Assembly: GCF_950295315.1 (NCBI RefSeq)
Contig: NC_080164.1
Coordinates: 6,495,582 to 6,559,581, forward strand
Direction of reading: 5' to 3'
DNA from: Erinaceus europaeus
Lineage: Eukaryota; Chordata; Mammalia; Eulipotyphla; Erinaceidae
DNA length: 64,000 nt
Shown: in pieces, positions 1-11,035 of the stretch
Layout of the letters: every line of letters begins with the position of its first letter
Numbering within the stretch: position 1 is the first letter of the stretch
Program-made: the position numbers and the translations under genes
Notes under the pieces: generated by a model
The model's database searches: none
Seen by the model: the letters and a program-made list of their open reading frames with translations, nothing else
What the model was told of the DNA's origin: nothing

Positions 1-399
1 CTTTAATTAAAAAAAAAATGCCGGGGGATGGGTCAGACTCCAGGCCTGCTTGATACACCTGCTATTTTGGGTGATTCACAGATGGTGGTAGCAAGTGAGT
101 ATCCCACCTGATCATGATGGATGGCAGGTCACAGGCCCTCAGAAAATTAGTAAAAGCAACAAAAATCACCCAAAAACTCAACAAAATACAACCATAATTT
201 CTTCAGAAACTCACCAAGCCACAGATGAGTATGCATCTGTGGCTGGTGGACAGAAAAGAGGTGAGGGAGAAATTTTGGGGACTAAAAGGCTATGCTCTGG
301 GAAGACTGGAGCCAAATTGGGAGTGTTGCAGCTGAGGCTCACCACTTCTGGGTCTGAGTTAAAGAAACAACTATTGAAATAATAAGATCGAGAAAGGAA

Positions 400-500
400 G
401 AAAGAAAGAAAGAAAATAAGAAAGGAGAAAGAGGAAGGAAGGAAGCAGGGAAGGAAGGAAGGAAGGAAGGAAGGAAGGAAGGAAGGAAGGAAGGAAGGAA
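400..500 (+). repeat. (GGAA)n/(GAAA)n microsatellite
   Basis: A purine-only tract made mainly of ggaa units lies just upstream of a SINE-c. Its complement produces proline/serine/leucine-rich spurious open frames. Confidence 0.9.
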
Positions 501-514
501 GGGAAATCACTATA

Positions 515-601
515 GTCCAGGAAGTGGTACAGTGGGTAAAGTGTTGGACTCTTAAGCATGAGGTCCTGAGTTCAATCCCTGGCATCAAATGTACCAGAGT
601 G

Positions 602-652
<51 letters not shown>

Positions 653-700
653 TCTCTATCTCTATCTCCTATACCTCTTTTTAATAGATTTTTAAAAAGA
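515..700 (+). mobile_element. SINE-c with (TC)n tract
   Basis: A tRNA-like head reads gtggtacagtgggtaaagtg (A-box-like) and then gaggtcctgagttcaatccc (B-box-like). The same wording recurs at 48655-48790 and reverse-complemented at 34984-35140. A (TC)n/(TATC)n stretch follows at 603-670. Confidence 0.75.
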
Positions 701-1246
701 AAAGAAAAAAATCATGGGAGCCACAGTGAGTACAGACACTTGTGGCTTGTGGACAGAAAGAGAGGTAGTAATTCTTTGGAATACAAAGTGGTGCTCAGGG
801 GGAGGCTAGCACCAAATTGGGATGTTGGCGGCTATCACTTCCAGGTCAGATTTTAAGCATGAAAAACTGTTAAAAGGAAAAAAACCACCTAAAAACTCAC
901 CAATTTACAACTATGACTTCTTGAATGTCTAATACTGTTTCCCCACAGAGGCTGGAACAGCAGCAGGGAGACCTTAGATTGGCATCAGGGACAGACTTGA
1001 CCTGACCTGGTGATTCAGGATAAAATCTCCCTTCCCACACCAACATATATAAACAAATAAATTGAACACAATAGCTACAGCACCTCCTGATGGATCAACA
1101 TCTCAGTTTCTGCAGAAACTGAGAAATATGCAAACAGCAATGACAGAAACCCCAACTGATAAGACAGGCACAGATCTAGAAAAAAAAATGACAGAGATAG
1201 AGCTCAGAAAACTCATTAAGAAATCAATTCAAGGAACTAAAGGTGT

Positions 1247-1537
1247 TGGGGGGAGGTGGTAACACACCAGGTTAAGCACACATAGTACTAAGTGCAAGGA
1301 CTTGAGCAAGAATCCAGGTTCAAGCCCCCCAGCTCTCCTGGAATGTTTCACAGTGAAGCAGGGCTGCAAGTGTCTTTTTTATCTCCCTCTCTACCTCCCT
1401 TTCCTCTCTTAATTTCTCTGTCCTACCCAGTACAATGGAAAAAATGTCCACTGGGAGCATTGGATTCATAGTGCTGGCACTGAGCTCTAGCAATAACCCT
1501 GGAGGAAAGAAAGAAAGGAAGGAAGAAAGAAAGAAAA
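1247..1537 (+). mobile_element. SINE-b, long form
   Basis: Begins ggggggaggtggtaacacacc and contains tgaagcagggctgcaagtgtc and a pyrimidine-rich middle. It ends with the long-form tail ggcactgagctctagcaataaccctgg followed by a GAAA-rich tract. It splits the ORF1 remnant of the HAL1-like element. Confidence 0.8.
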
Positions 1538-2460
1538 GAAGTTAAAGTTAAGATTCAAGAATTCAATCACCATTTTACCAAAGAATTACAAAGTACAGGG
1601 AAACAAAGAGTCCAAACAGAATTTCATGACCTAAAGGACACTTTGAATGCAGTTCAGGTTGAGGTAAGAGGCCTCAGAAGTAGACTTAACCAGGCGGAGA
1701 AGAGAATTTCAACTACCACACTATGTGAATTTAAAAGTCTTGGAGAAGAAAGGTTTAAGCAAAATTAAGAGCTTTAAATGAAATAGCAGTATCCATCAAT
1801 CAGAAAGACAAACATCTGAGTTAATGGGATCCCTGAGGAAGAAGATTCAGAGAGGAGTAGAGAACATATTCAAAGAAATTTTAGAAAAGAATTTCCTGTA
1901 CTTTAGCAATGTTCAAAATACAGAAATCCAAAAAGGTAAATGCACACCTAAATATTTATGTGAATCCAAAATCACACACACCAAGACACATCATTGTAAA
2001 ACTATCCAAAACCAAGGACAGGGAAAAAATATTGTAGGATGCCAGAGAAAGAAAGTCACATACAAAGGCATAACTATCAGGCTTTCATAAGATTTCTCAT
2101 CACAAACCTTAGTGGCAACAAGGGAGCAGAATGGCATATCTAAAGTATTAAAAACAATAATTGCCAACCTCAAATTGTGTACCCTGCTAAACTGTCCTTC
2201 AATACAAGGGAAGAAGTAAAGATCTCTTCAAACATTCGGAAACTGAAGGAATTTGTCACTACCAACCCTGCTTTGGCAAGAATTAGTGAGATAAGTCCCA
2301 TATGAAAATAAGAAGCAAATGAATTCCAACTTTTAATGAGATGAACAGTACTAGAATAGAACCAGGAACACAACAGTTATGCATTATTGATAGTGGCCAA
2401 AGAGTGGAAGCAGGCTAAATGCCCTCTCATTGGATGACTGAATAAAGAAGTTATGGAATA

Positions 2461-2687
2461 GGGGCTTGGTGGTGGCACACCTGTTGAGTGCACATATTAA
2501 AATGCACAAGGACCCAGGTTTGAGCCTCTGGTCCCCACCTGTAGGGGGAAAGCTTTGCGAGTGGTGAAGCAGTGTTGTAGGTGTCTCTCTGTCTTCTCTA
2601 TCCCTCTCTATCTCTCCCTTTACTCTTTATTTCTGGATGTCTCTGTCCAATAACTAAAGATAAATTTTAAAAGATATATTGAAAAAA
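2461..2687 (+). mobile_element. SINE-b, short form, with target-site duplication
   Basis: Head ggggcttggtggtggcacacc, then gtggtgaagcagtgttgtagg and a terminal ccaataactaaagataa. Flanking direct repeats gaagttatggaata (2447-2460) and gaagttgtagtata (2688-2701) mark the insertion into the HAL1-like element. Confidence 0.8.
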
Positions 2688-2727
2688 GAAGTTGTAGTAT
2701 AAATATTCTATGGAATACTAATCTGTA

Positions 2728-2756
2728 ATAATATATATATATATATATATATATAT
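2728..2756. repeat. (AT)n microsatellite
   Basis: Uninterrupted alternating A/T run inside the 3' part of the HAL1-like element. Confidence 0.9.
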
Positions 2757-3164
2757 TTGGGACAAAAAAAGGGTGGAATTGAAGGTGATGATGCTTGATG
2801 AAGTAAGTCAAGAGATGAAAGAACTACTATATGGTTTCACTCACATAAGTTCTGATTTACATGAACTTGCAAAAAAAAAACTTTAAACAAAACAAAAGCA
2901 AGCAAACTGCTTATAAGGCTTGTGAGAACTCTGGTGGTTATCTATGGGAAGTGAGAGGCTGGGGACACAGAATTTTGGTGGTGAGTATGTTGTGGAGCTA
3001 CATATTGTAATGTTATAATCTTGTAACAAACTATCAATAGCAATATCTTAAAACAACTAAAAATGTAATGCTAGATATGAGTAATTCAAAGCAGAGTTGT
3101 TAATAATCATTAAAATGTCTTATTCCTTTGACCTGAAAAACTTTTTAATATTTTCTTTTCTATT

Positions 3165-3433
3165 TACACAGCCACCAGGGTTATTACTGAGGTTCAATAC
3201 CTGCACTTTAAATCCACTCACTCAGAGGAGCCAGTTCTCCTTTTCTTTTTCTTCTTTTTCTTATTACTTCACAGGACAGAGGTAAATTGAGAGGGAAAGA
3301 GAAATACAGACCCCTGCAGTCCTGTTTCCCTGTTCATTAAGTGTCCCTCCTGCAGGAAGGGAACAAAGGATCCAACCTGGGTTCCTTGAGCAGGATAACA
3401 TGTACACTCAACTGGGTCTGCCACCACTCAGCT
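3165..3433 (-). mobile_element. SINE-b, long form, degraded
   Basis: Reverse-complement landmarks: ccaccagggttattactgag (tail), a pyrimidine-rich centre, ggacagaggtaaattgagagg, and head remnants actgggtctgccaccactc. An (AAAT)n tract follows at 3458-3488. Confidence 0.7.
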
Positions 3434-3488
3434 TTGAAATGATAAACTTTAAATTACAAAATAAATAAATAAATAAATAAAATAAAGA

Positions 3489-3958
3489 TATAAAAACTCA
3501 ATAGAAGTAACAATTTCATCTCATTGCCAAATCAAAAAAAATATTTTTGAAATAACCCATTTAATTATTGCTTTATAACAGTAAAGGCACAATTGTTTAT
3601 CATAAAATATACTTCAAACCCATAATCAGACTATTTTCTTCATCAGGTAAGTCCCAGATACTGAACTGAAAAAACAAAAATCATATCTGGGATTGAGTCT
3701 TTGCAGCAAGTAGTTGCAGATGAACCAACATTTTGTGATCCCACATTTTCCTCTTTTTCATAAATTAAGCAATAAATCTTCTTCTGAAAGTTCAGCATAG
3801 AATTCTCATTTGATCCAGAATCAGTAAAAGATTTATCAATATTTCTGTCTCTCCAGCCAAGGTTTTCAGTTGACTAAAACATATCTGTTGGATTTACCAG
3901 TTTTATTCCACTAAATCATTCCCAATTTGCTTGCTTTATAGAAAAGCCATACTAAAAG
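3489..3958. other. No recognisable feature
   Basis: AT-rich sequence between a SINE-b and the L1 target site. No open frame or repeat that I recognise. Confidence 0.5.
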
Positions 3959-3968
3959 ACTGCTCTTC

Positions 3969-5307
3969 AGGACATCTAATCTTTAATAAAGGTGCCCAGA
4001 CAATTAAATGGGGAAAGCAGAGTCTCTTCAACAAATAGTGTTGGAAAAAATGGGTTGAAACATGCAGAAGAATGAAACTGAACCACTATATTTCACCAAA
4101 TACAAAAGTAAATTCCAAGTGAATCAAGGACTTGGATGTTAGTCCAGAAACGATCAGATACTTAGAGGAAAATATTGGCAGAACTCTTTTCCACATAAAT
4201 TCTAAAGACGTCTTCAAAGAAATGAATCCAACTACAAAGAAGACTACGGCAAGACTAAACCTATGGGACTACATCAAATTAAAAAGCTTATGCACAGCAA
4301 AAGAAACCACTACCCAAACCAAGAGACACCTCACAGAATGGGAGAAGATCTTTACATGCCATACATCAGACAAGAGACTAATAACCAAAATATATAAAGA
4401 GCTTGCCAAAATCAACCACAAGAAAATAACCCCATCCAAAAATGGGGAGAGGACATGGACAGAATATTCACCACAGAAGAGATCCAAAACGCTGAGAAAT
4501 ACATGAAAAAATGCTCCAAGTCTTTGTCAGAGAAATGTAAATAAAGAACAATGAGATACCACTTGATTCCTGTGAGAATGTCATACATCAGAAAAGGTAG
4601 CAGCAGCAAATGTTGGAGAGGTTGTGGGATCAAAAGGACCCTCCTGCACTGCTGGTGGGAATGTAAATTGGTCCAACCTCTGTGGAGAACAATCTGGAGA
4701 ACTCTCAGAAGGCTAGAAATGGACCTACCTTATGATCCTGCAATTCCTCTCCTGGGGATATATCCTAAGGAACCCAACACAGCCATCCAAAAAGATCTGT
4801 ACACATATGTTCTTAACAGCACAATTTGTAATAGCCAAAACCTGGAAGCATCCCAGGTGTCCAACAACAGATGAGTGGCTGAGCAAGTTGTAGTGTATAT
4901 ATACACAATGGAATACTACTCAGCTATTAAAAATGGTGACTCCACCATTTTCACCCTATCTTGGATGGAGCTTGAAGAAATCATGTTACATGATATAAGT
5001 TAGAAACAGAAGGATGAATATGGAATGATCTCATTCTCAAGCTGAAGTTGGAAAACAAGATTAGAAAAGAAAACACAAGTAGAACCTGAATAGGAATTTG
5101 CGTATTACACCAAAGTAAAAGACTCTGGTGTGGATGGAGGTGTGTGTGTGGGGGGAGAATACAGATCCAAAAAGGATGACAGAGGATCTAGTGAGGGTTG
5201 TATTGTTCTATGGAAAACTGATAAATGTTATACATTCACAAACTACTGTATTTAATGTCGATTGTAAAACATTAATTCCCCAATAAAGAAATTTAAAAAA
5301 GAAAAAT
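3969..5307 (+). mobile_element. 5'-truncated L1 (ORF2 C-terminus and 3' UTR)
   Basis: An exact 10-bp target-site duplication, actgctcttc, flanks the element at 3959-3968 and 5308-5317. The 5' part encodes the ORF2 C-terminal region in two frames: about 4132-4506 (YLEENIGRTLFHIN, then [12 protein letters not shown], then [14 protein letters not shown]) and 4551-4874, which holds the terminal Cys/His cluster (CWRGCG, HCWWEC) and DLPYDPAIPLLGIYP. A frameshift separates the two and a premature stop ends the second, so it cannot make ORF2 protein. The 3' UTR ends in ccaataaagaaatttaaaaa, which supplies a polyadenylation signal and A-rich tail. Confidence 0.95.
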
Positions 5308-5478
5308 ACTGCTCTTCCTTTTGACTCAGGTATGTATGAACCTTTGACTACTTGTAAATTTAAAAATTATTAAACCGAGGGTGAGAGTCTTTTGCAGAAA
5401 ACAGAAACTTTGCACTAACAACAGTATTTACTGTAAACCAATAATCCTCCTAATAAAAATAAAATAATCACTTCATCA

Positions 5479-5732
5479 GAGGCCAGATGGTGGCACATCT
5501 TGCTGAGTGGATATGTCATCATGTGCAAGGACCAAGGTTTGTACCCCTGCAGGGGGACATTTCACAATCAATGAATCAGGGCTATAAACATCTCTCTTTT
5601 TCTCTCCTCAGTTTCTCTCTGTCCTTCCTAATAAAAAAAATAAAGAATGGCTACCAGGAGTAGTAGATTCATTGTGCATATACTGGACTCCAGCTATAAA
5701 TCTGATGGCAATAAAAAGTAAATAAATAAAAC
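5479..5732 (+). mobile_element. SINE-b, long form, with target-site duplication
   Basis: Head gaggccagatggtggcacatc, body tgaatcagggctataaacatc, tail tggactccagctataaatctg. Flanking direct repeats are atcacttcatca (5467-5478) and atcactccatca (5733-5744). Confidence 0.8.
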
Positions 5733-5744
5733 ATCACTCCATCA

Positions 5745-8295
5745 TAATAACAGGCTGAAAGGATTAGCCACATTGTCCCAGATCTCATGTCTCCAATCTG
5801 TATGTTCTCCAAACCCAATAAATTCATAACCTATTATTAAATATCCTGTCCATAGATATGTTCCCACAATACCACTATTAAGGCTTTTGTTTGGGGTGAG
5901 ATAAAATATATGATGGTCATTCACACATCTGAGTCAACATGGGATCACATTTAGAAATACGTTAAGTGAAATGTAATTCCAGTTCCAGAATATCATAATA
6001 ACATTTAAACTTGTCTCTCCTTTTTTTTTTCTTTTTTTTAATTTTCAGTATCATTTTTAAAATCTGCATCCTTCTATCAAACAATAAAAATATCACTTAT
6101 ATCCTTTACCCCTTCTCCATTGTATAGATCACTTATTAACTAGTTTACTTTCAAAGTTACTTCCTCCCTTGAGAATCCATGTCTAACTTGGCTTCCTTCT
6201 TCCCAGGAGGAGTCATCTCTTTTTCTCCATGTAACCATAATACCTCATATGTCTCACTTGTGGCTACCACTGATTATCAAGGAAGTAGACATTGATCCAT
6301 CTCTGGATCTACCCCTGACACATAACTGATAATAAACACGGCACTGAACTGAACTGCTTCCTCAACTTCTCCATTATCTGAATGTAATCTTATGACAGCA
6401 ATGCTGGCTGCAGACCTACTACGCACAAGACAATTTCTTAGAAGTACTAGTTAGAAGGTATTCCCTCAAAGGAATTGAAGACTCAGTTTTTCACCCAATA
6501 AAGCACAATGCAAATCATGGAAAGTGTTATAAATGCTTCAATAGAATAATAAGCAAAACATAGGAGAATACAGATGAGAGAAAATATTTTTTAGTTAATC
6601 AGTGGGAGGAGAAGGAAGTAAGTCTCCAAGCAGGAAGTAGTACTCATAGTAATACTCTGTCCTTCAATCCCCAATTACTCAGGTTTGAATTTCTCAGGAT
6701 TATTTTTATTCCTCGTCTTAATTCATACAGTCAGTTGAAAACTCCCCAACACTCCACTTTGGATAATGGCTCTTAATCCATCGTCTCCTTTGCAATTGCA
6801 TTTCAATTGCCTCATCCATTACTTCTGACATGAAATGAACAACTATAATAACCTTTTAGCTAATTTCCTTCTTCCTCCTTTTTCTAGTCCATCAATATAT
6901 CCTACACACTCTTTAAGGCTGAATAATTTCAATGTGAAATTGTAACCCTATGACTTCTCTGCACAAGAGCTTTTAATGACTCTCATTAACTACCAGATTA
7001 ATTCCCAGTTCCTCAGAGCCAAGGCACAGCATGAAGTGACTAAAATCAATTGATTTTAGCCTTATCTCCAACCATGCCCTTATTCTGACTCCATGCTGGC
7101 CAGACTTGGTACCTCACCATTCCCCAAAAGGCTCTATATCTTTCAACCTCAAACTTGAATTTCTGTCCTTTTCCCTACTCACCTCTACCAGTTAAAGTCA
7201 TTGTGAAAAGTATTCAAGGAGTTAGAGATCACTTCTGCCTGCTACTCTGCTCTACCAAACTATAAACTTAACTGCATCCCTACATCTGTCATATAGAATG
7301 TGGAACTTGACAGCCATAGCTAAGAAGAGAGAAAGACTACAAGCCCCAGAGAGCCTTGCTTCAGGAACCATCTTGAACCAAGAAACTAGCCAAAAAAAAA
7401 AAAAAAAAACTGAAAAGTGATCCTGTATTTTAGTTCTTAAAATCCTAGGCATCCTTATGGGGCAGGTAGAAAAGCAGGTGTGTGTTTTCTCACCTGGTCG
7501 TTCTCAGCTGTCTCTCTTTTCTAGCAATAAAGTCCTTCTAAGGGGCCTATGAAAAAGCCCTAAATAACCACCACACCAAAAGCACTGAAGCTTAGTGCTG
7601 TGCTCTCTTTAATTCTATTCTTCTCTGCCTCTGTATACAAAAAATGAATAAATAAGCATTAATCCATAAATCAGCACCACAATTTCCATGGTTCATTCTT
7701 GGTGAGTGAAAAGAATATTAGAGGCCAATATTAACCTGAAAGACCCAAACCCACCTGCTTGATGGAACCTTCCAGCTGAATATTCTTCAGATATTCTCCC
7801 CTCAAAAACAACTGGATCTCTCCCATTCTGAGAACTGTGGCATCATTCTTTGAATTGTGTGTTATTTCCCCGACTCCTCTTGAATGCAAACTACTACAGC
7901 TAATTAGGACATCACACAATTTTTAAAATATATACTCCTTTCCCCAACTTGACCCTCCCATTATGCCCAAAATTGCTTTTAACAGAAACTGAAATTTTTG
8001 AAAACAAAGCAATAGATCATTTCCCTCAAGTACACCCTGAAGCATCTGGCATAAAGACTGGCCCTAAGTGTTTTACATTCAGTATCTGAAATGGATATTG
8101 AGCCAGAAACATCGCCTCTTGACCAGATAAAAAATATGCAAAGCTAAGATAAACCTTTTACATTATCTTTTTATGAATGCCATATAAGTATTCCCAGGAA
8201 GTAGGGTTTGCTGATATCCAGTGCTGTCCCTCACAGGTACCCTAAGCTGAACTGACCATCAAGAGAAGTTACTTGGAGAAAGGATATAGAGAGAA
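5745..8295. other. Long mostly unique stretch
   Basis: About 2.5 kb in which I recognise no gene. Short homopolymer runs occur (T near 6020, A at 7390-7408). The only open frames are 60-70 codons and resemble no family I know. It may hold decayed old repeats that only a profile search could find. Confidence 0.5.
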
Positions 8296-8512
8296 CTGAG
8301 GTATACACATTTTCAAAAAAACAAACAAGCCCACAAACTGTAGTCAATCTTTCTGTAAGACTTTGTGAGAACTATTGTTGGTATTGGGGGAGGTGAAGGG
8401 GAGAATATCTTTGGTGGTGGATGAAGTGTTGTAACTCCACTCCTGAAATCATAGTCTTACAAACCATTGTTATATTAACTTATTAATAAAAATAGATTTT
8501 TTCTCAAGTAAG
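8296..8512 (+). mobile_element. Old L1-type 3' UTR end
   Basis: Contains aagactttgtgagaactatt, a G-rich stretch, tttggtggtggatgaagtg and a terminal ttattaataaaaatag. The same order (tgtgagaactctggtgg, ttttggtggtgagtatg) is present in the 3' UTR at 2910-3068. Confidence 0.55.
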
Positions 8513-8636
8513 ACTTTCAATAGGACTTAAGTTGGTGTACAAGAACTCTCTTTGGTTATTATAATGTTAAAAAAAATTCAAAGATATGAGAATCCAACCT
8601 AAATGAAATACTGACCTTAGAAGTAGGAACTAAGAT

Positions 8637-8735
8637 TAGAATGTCGGCTATGCAAGACAATGTCCATGCCTGAGGGTTCAAGGTTCCTGTGTCAAGTCCC
8701 CTCATCACCATAAACCAGAGCTGATCAGTGCTCTG
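8637..8735 (+). mobile_element. SINE-d fragment
   Basis: Shares ctatgcaagacaatgtccatgcctgagg and accataaaccagagctg with the SINE-d at 23525-23645. Confidence 0.65.
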
Positions 8736-8739
8736 GTTT

Positions 8740-9557
8740 CAGGCAGCCCCCTGCTCCATCCTGCATTGCTGACACTATGGCCTATTTACATAATCATTGT
8801 TTTGCTTGATCTATCTTCTTTCTACCTTGAGACCTGCCCTGCCTGCAGGGTACATTAATCCTGCTAGTTAAAACCCTAGCAACTGTTGCTACTGAAGCGT
8901 TCTACCTTCCCGCTCTTTCGCTCTTTCCTTTTCTCCACCCTGTTTCCTAGCCATTTCCTTTTCCGACTTGCCACTTCCGGTTGTAAATATATAAAAGCGT
9001 TGTCTCTGATTGTTGGTATGCTTCTAAGACCCCTTCTGTTTCATTGGTTTAATCCCCCCCTGCTTAACACTCTATTCTATTTACATAGCCACTGTTAACT
9101 AAGCACCGCCCTGCCTGCAGGGCATTGGTTTAATCCTCACTGGTTCATGATGTCTTTTTGCTCCGCCCCCTCTCCTAGTACACCCTGATTTGGACCAATC
9201 TTTTTTCACTCCATCCTCTCTATGTCACATCCTGTTTCCACCCTACTTGGGGAGTATATATATAAGGACATGATTGTGATTATAGATAGCTTAGATAACT
9301 TAGATTGTGCTGTGTGCCACATAAATAAAGAGATACTGCTTCCCAGCTCAGCCATGAGTCTCTGGTTGTCTCTCTCCTGCCCATGAAGCTAGTCCAGCAT
9401 CTGATCAATAAAGATACATTGTGTTCTTCTCTGCCACGAGTTCCTGGTCTCTCTCCCGAGTAGCTGAGTAAGCAGCAGCCCAGGTTGCCTCTGGTCAAGT
9501 TCTCTCCAACCCAGAGAGCACGTGCCTGGGAAGAAACACCCTTGTGCTAGCCTGGCA
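8740..9557 (+). mobile_element. LTR-A, 5'-truncated, split by an LTR-B
   Basis: The left part (8740-9010) matches the complete LTR-A at 43172-43779: cactatggcctattt, tgatctatcttctttctacc, a ctgcctgcagggta block, then gttaaaaccct. The right part (from 9400) matches its 3' portion: tctgatcaataaagata, gtagctgagtaagcagcagc, ctccaacccagag, and an end near gtgctagcctggca. Canonical left-end sequence is missing. An LTR-B sits between the two parts. No internal retroviral coding sequence adjoins it. Confidence 0.75.
9011..9399 (+). mobile_element. Solo LTR-B nested in LTR-A
   Basis: Begins tgttggtatgcttctaagac and ends ctagtccagca, giving the TG...CA ends expected of an LTR. A perfect 6-bp duplication tctgat lies on both sides (9005-9010 and 9400-9405); 6 bp is typical of class II (betaretrovirus-like) integration. 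Inside are a TATA-like gtatatatataagg (9251-9264) and an ataaataaag polyadenylation signal (about 9321). No gag, pol or env adjoins it, so it is a recombination-derived solo LTR. Confidence 0.9.
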
Positions 9558-9559
9558 CT

Positions 9560-9915
9560 CTGGTTAATAATGCCAACTAGACTTCTCTGGACAGACAACC
9601 CCGCCAATGTGTCCATGTCTCCACTTCCCCAGAGCCCTGCCCTACTAGGGAAAGAGAGAGACAAGTTAGGAGTATGGATCGACTGACCTGTCAACACCCA
9701 TGTTCAGCAGAGAAGCAATTACAGAAGCCAGACCTTCCACCTTCTACATCCTATAACGACCTTGGGTCCATACTCCCAGAGGGATAAAGAATAGGAAAGC
9801 TGTCAGGGGAGGGCATGGGATGCAGAGGTCTGGTGGTGGGAATTGTGTGAAGTTGTACCCCTCTTATCCTATGGTTTTGTCAATGTTTCCTTTTTATAAA
9901 TAAAAATTAAATAAA
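9560..9915 (+). mobile_element. Family X 3' end
   Basis: Shares with all other X copies ccccagagccctgccctac, tagggaaagagagagac, aagcaattacagaagccag and the terminal core ggtggtgggaattgtg ... tacccctcttatcctatgg, then a ttttataaataaa tail. Truncated at its 5' end, where it abuts the LTR-A. Confidence 0.85.
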
Positions 9916-10910
9916 TAAATAAACAAGTAAATCATAATGCTTAGTGTAAAGTGAATAAGCTGGGCCTCAGTGTTTCTGCTGCTAAGGACTCTAGGTGAGG
10001 ATGGCTTTGTCACTGTCAAGCACTCCTTTCCAGACACAAGAAATCAGAGACAAACTGGATGTTGAGCCCTGGATTCCCTTCAAATCAAGTGCCCTTAAAT
10101 ATTTGTTCAATATTTTTCTAGAGGGAGTAAGACCAACAAGTCATTTTCTACTCACAAGAACTGTACACATAAACAAAGTTAATTACTACATCCACTTCTA
10201 ACGACTAAAAAAGGGATAACTTCTGAAAAATAAAATTATTAAATGGTTCCCCCACTGTCCTAATGTTCATGTCCTCATAATAGTTTAACCCAGATACATC
10301 CTGAGAAGCATATTAAAGACCTGGGATTTAGATACATAATAAATCATTTATTCCCCCCCTAAATAGAAGATGGAAAACATTATTTGGATTCGGTCTTCAG
10401 CCCAATCTGAGTGTTGAATATGAATACAGACACATGCTACGGAATAATCAACAGAGTTATTACCACTACTCCCACTTAAAGAGCAATGCAAGTGGAGCAA
10501 GTAAATAGAATGGAGCAAGACTTAGTCTCTATTCTGATGTCCTTCCGCACCTGTCTCTTACATGCTAGTGTTCTAGGAAACTGCCCAGTGGCTTTTCCCT
10601 ATTGCTATAGGTAAGCCAGAGGAGGTATGAGTTATTCAGTCTTGTAGGCATTCCTCAACTCTCTTCCACTTTCTCTACAATGTAAAAGTTGGATTCTGTC
10701 TTAAAGCAGTTTGACTCATCAATAGACAAGTAACTCGCTTGTGTACATCCAAAGATGAAAAGACCAGAATAAGCTTGTTATGACTGATGAACATTTCTAT
10801 ACTAGTAAATCTTTTCACATATGTACATCACTAGTCTAATAAAATTATACGGCCGAAAGGGTAACGCTATACACTTCCTGACCTAGATGTTACGTGGATT
10901 AAGAAATCAT
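9916..10910. other. No recognisable feature
   Basis: Unique-looking sequence. The longest open frame, 68 codons at 9995-10201, resembles no family I know. Confidence 0.5.
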
Positions 10911-10914
10911 TATT

Positions 10915-11035
10915 AGGGGCTAGAGAGTGGTAGACCTGGTGGAACACACATACTGAGCACAAAAACCCAGTTTCTAGCCCTGGTCTACTTCAGCTGTAAG
11001 GGTGAGTTCTAAAGCTGGAGCTTCTGTGGCAATTT
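10915..11035 (+). mobile_element. Old SINE-b fragment
   Basis: The ggggctagagagtggtagacctgg head and agcacaaaaacccagtttc body resemble a diverged SINE-b. The pyrimidine-rich 3' part is lost. Confidence 0.45.

Larger units (their letters stand above)
95..930 (+). repeat. Tandem leader units of the HAL1-like element
   Basis: Two blocks resemble each other. 217-365 runs from the cacagatgagta area through gtggacagaaaagaggtga and ccaaattggga to ccacttctgggtctga. 715-870 runs through gtggacagaaagagaggta and ccaaattggga to cacttccaggtcaga. The segment at 131-195 (caaaaatcacccaaaaactc) likewise matches 862-905 (aaaaccacctaaaaactcac). This is the arrangement of tandem 5' UTR monomers. A (GGAA)n tract and a SINE-c split the second unit. 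Confidence 0.5.
1..3068 (+). mobile_element. HAL1-like (half-L1) element, degraded, interrupted by SINEs
   Basis: Order seen: leader repeats (about 95-930), L1 ORF1-like coding remnants (1062-1245 and about 1541-1960), a block at about 1960-2300 that I associate with HAL1 elements, an ORF2 C-terminal remnant (2371-2460 and 2690-2830) and a 3' UTR (2880-3068). The ORF1 part shows a coiled-coil-like stretch followed by the conserved GIPEEE...VENIFKEIL...NF signature. Most of ORF2, including endonuclease and reverse transcriptase, is absent without a trace, which is the HAL1 layout. Many stops and frameshifts make it a dead copy. A SINE-c with microsatellites and two SINE-b copies interrupt it. 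It could instead be an L1 with a large internal deletion. Confidence 0.6.
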
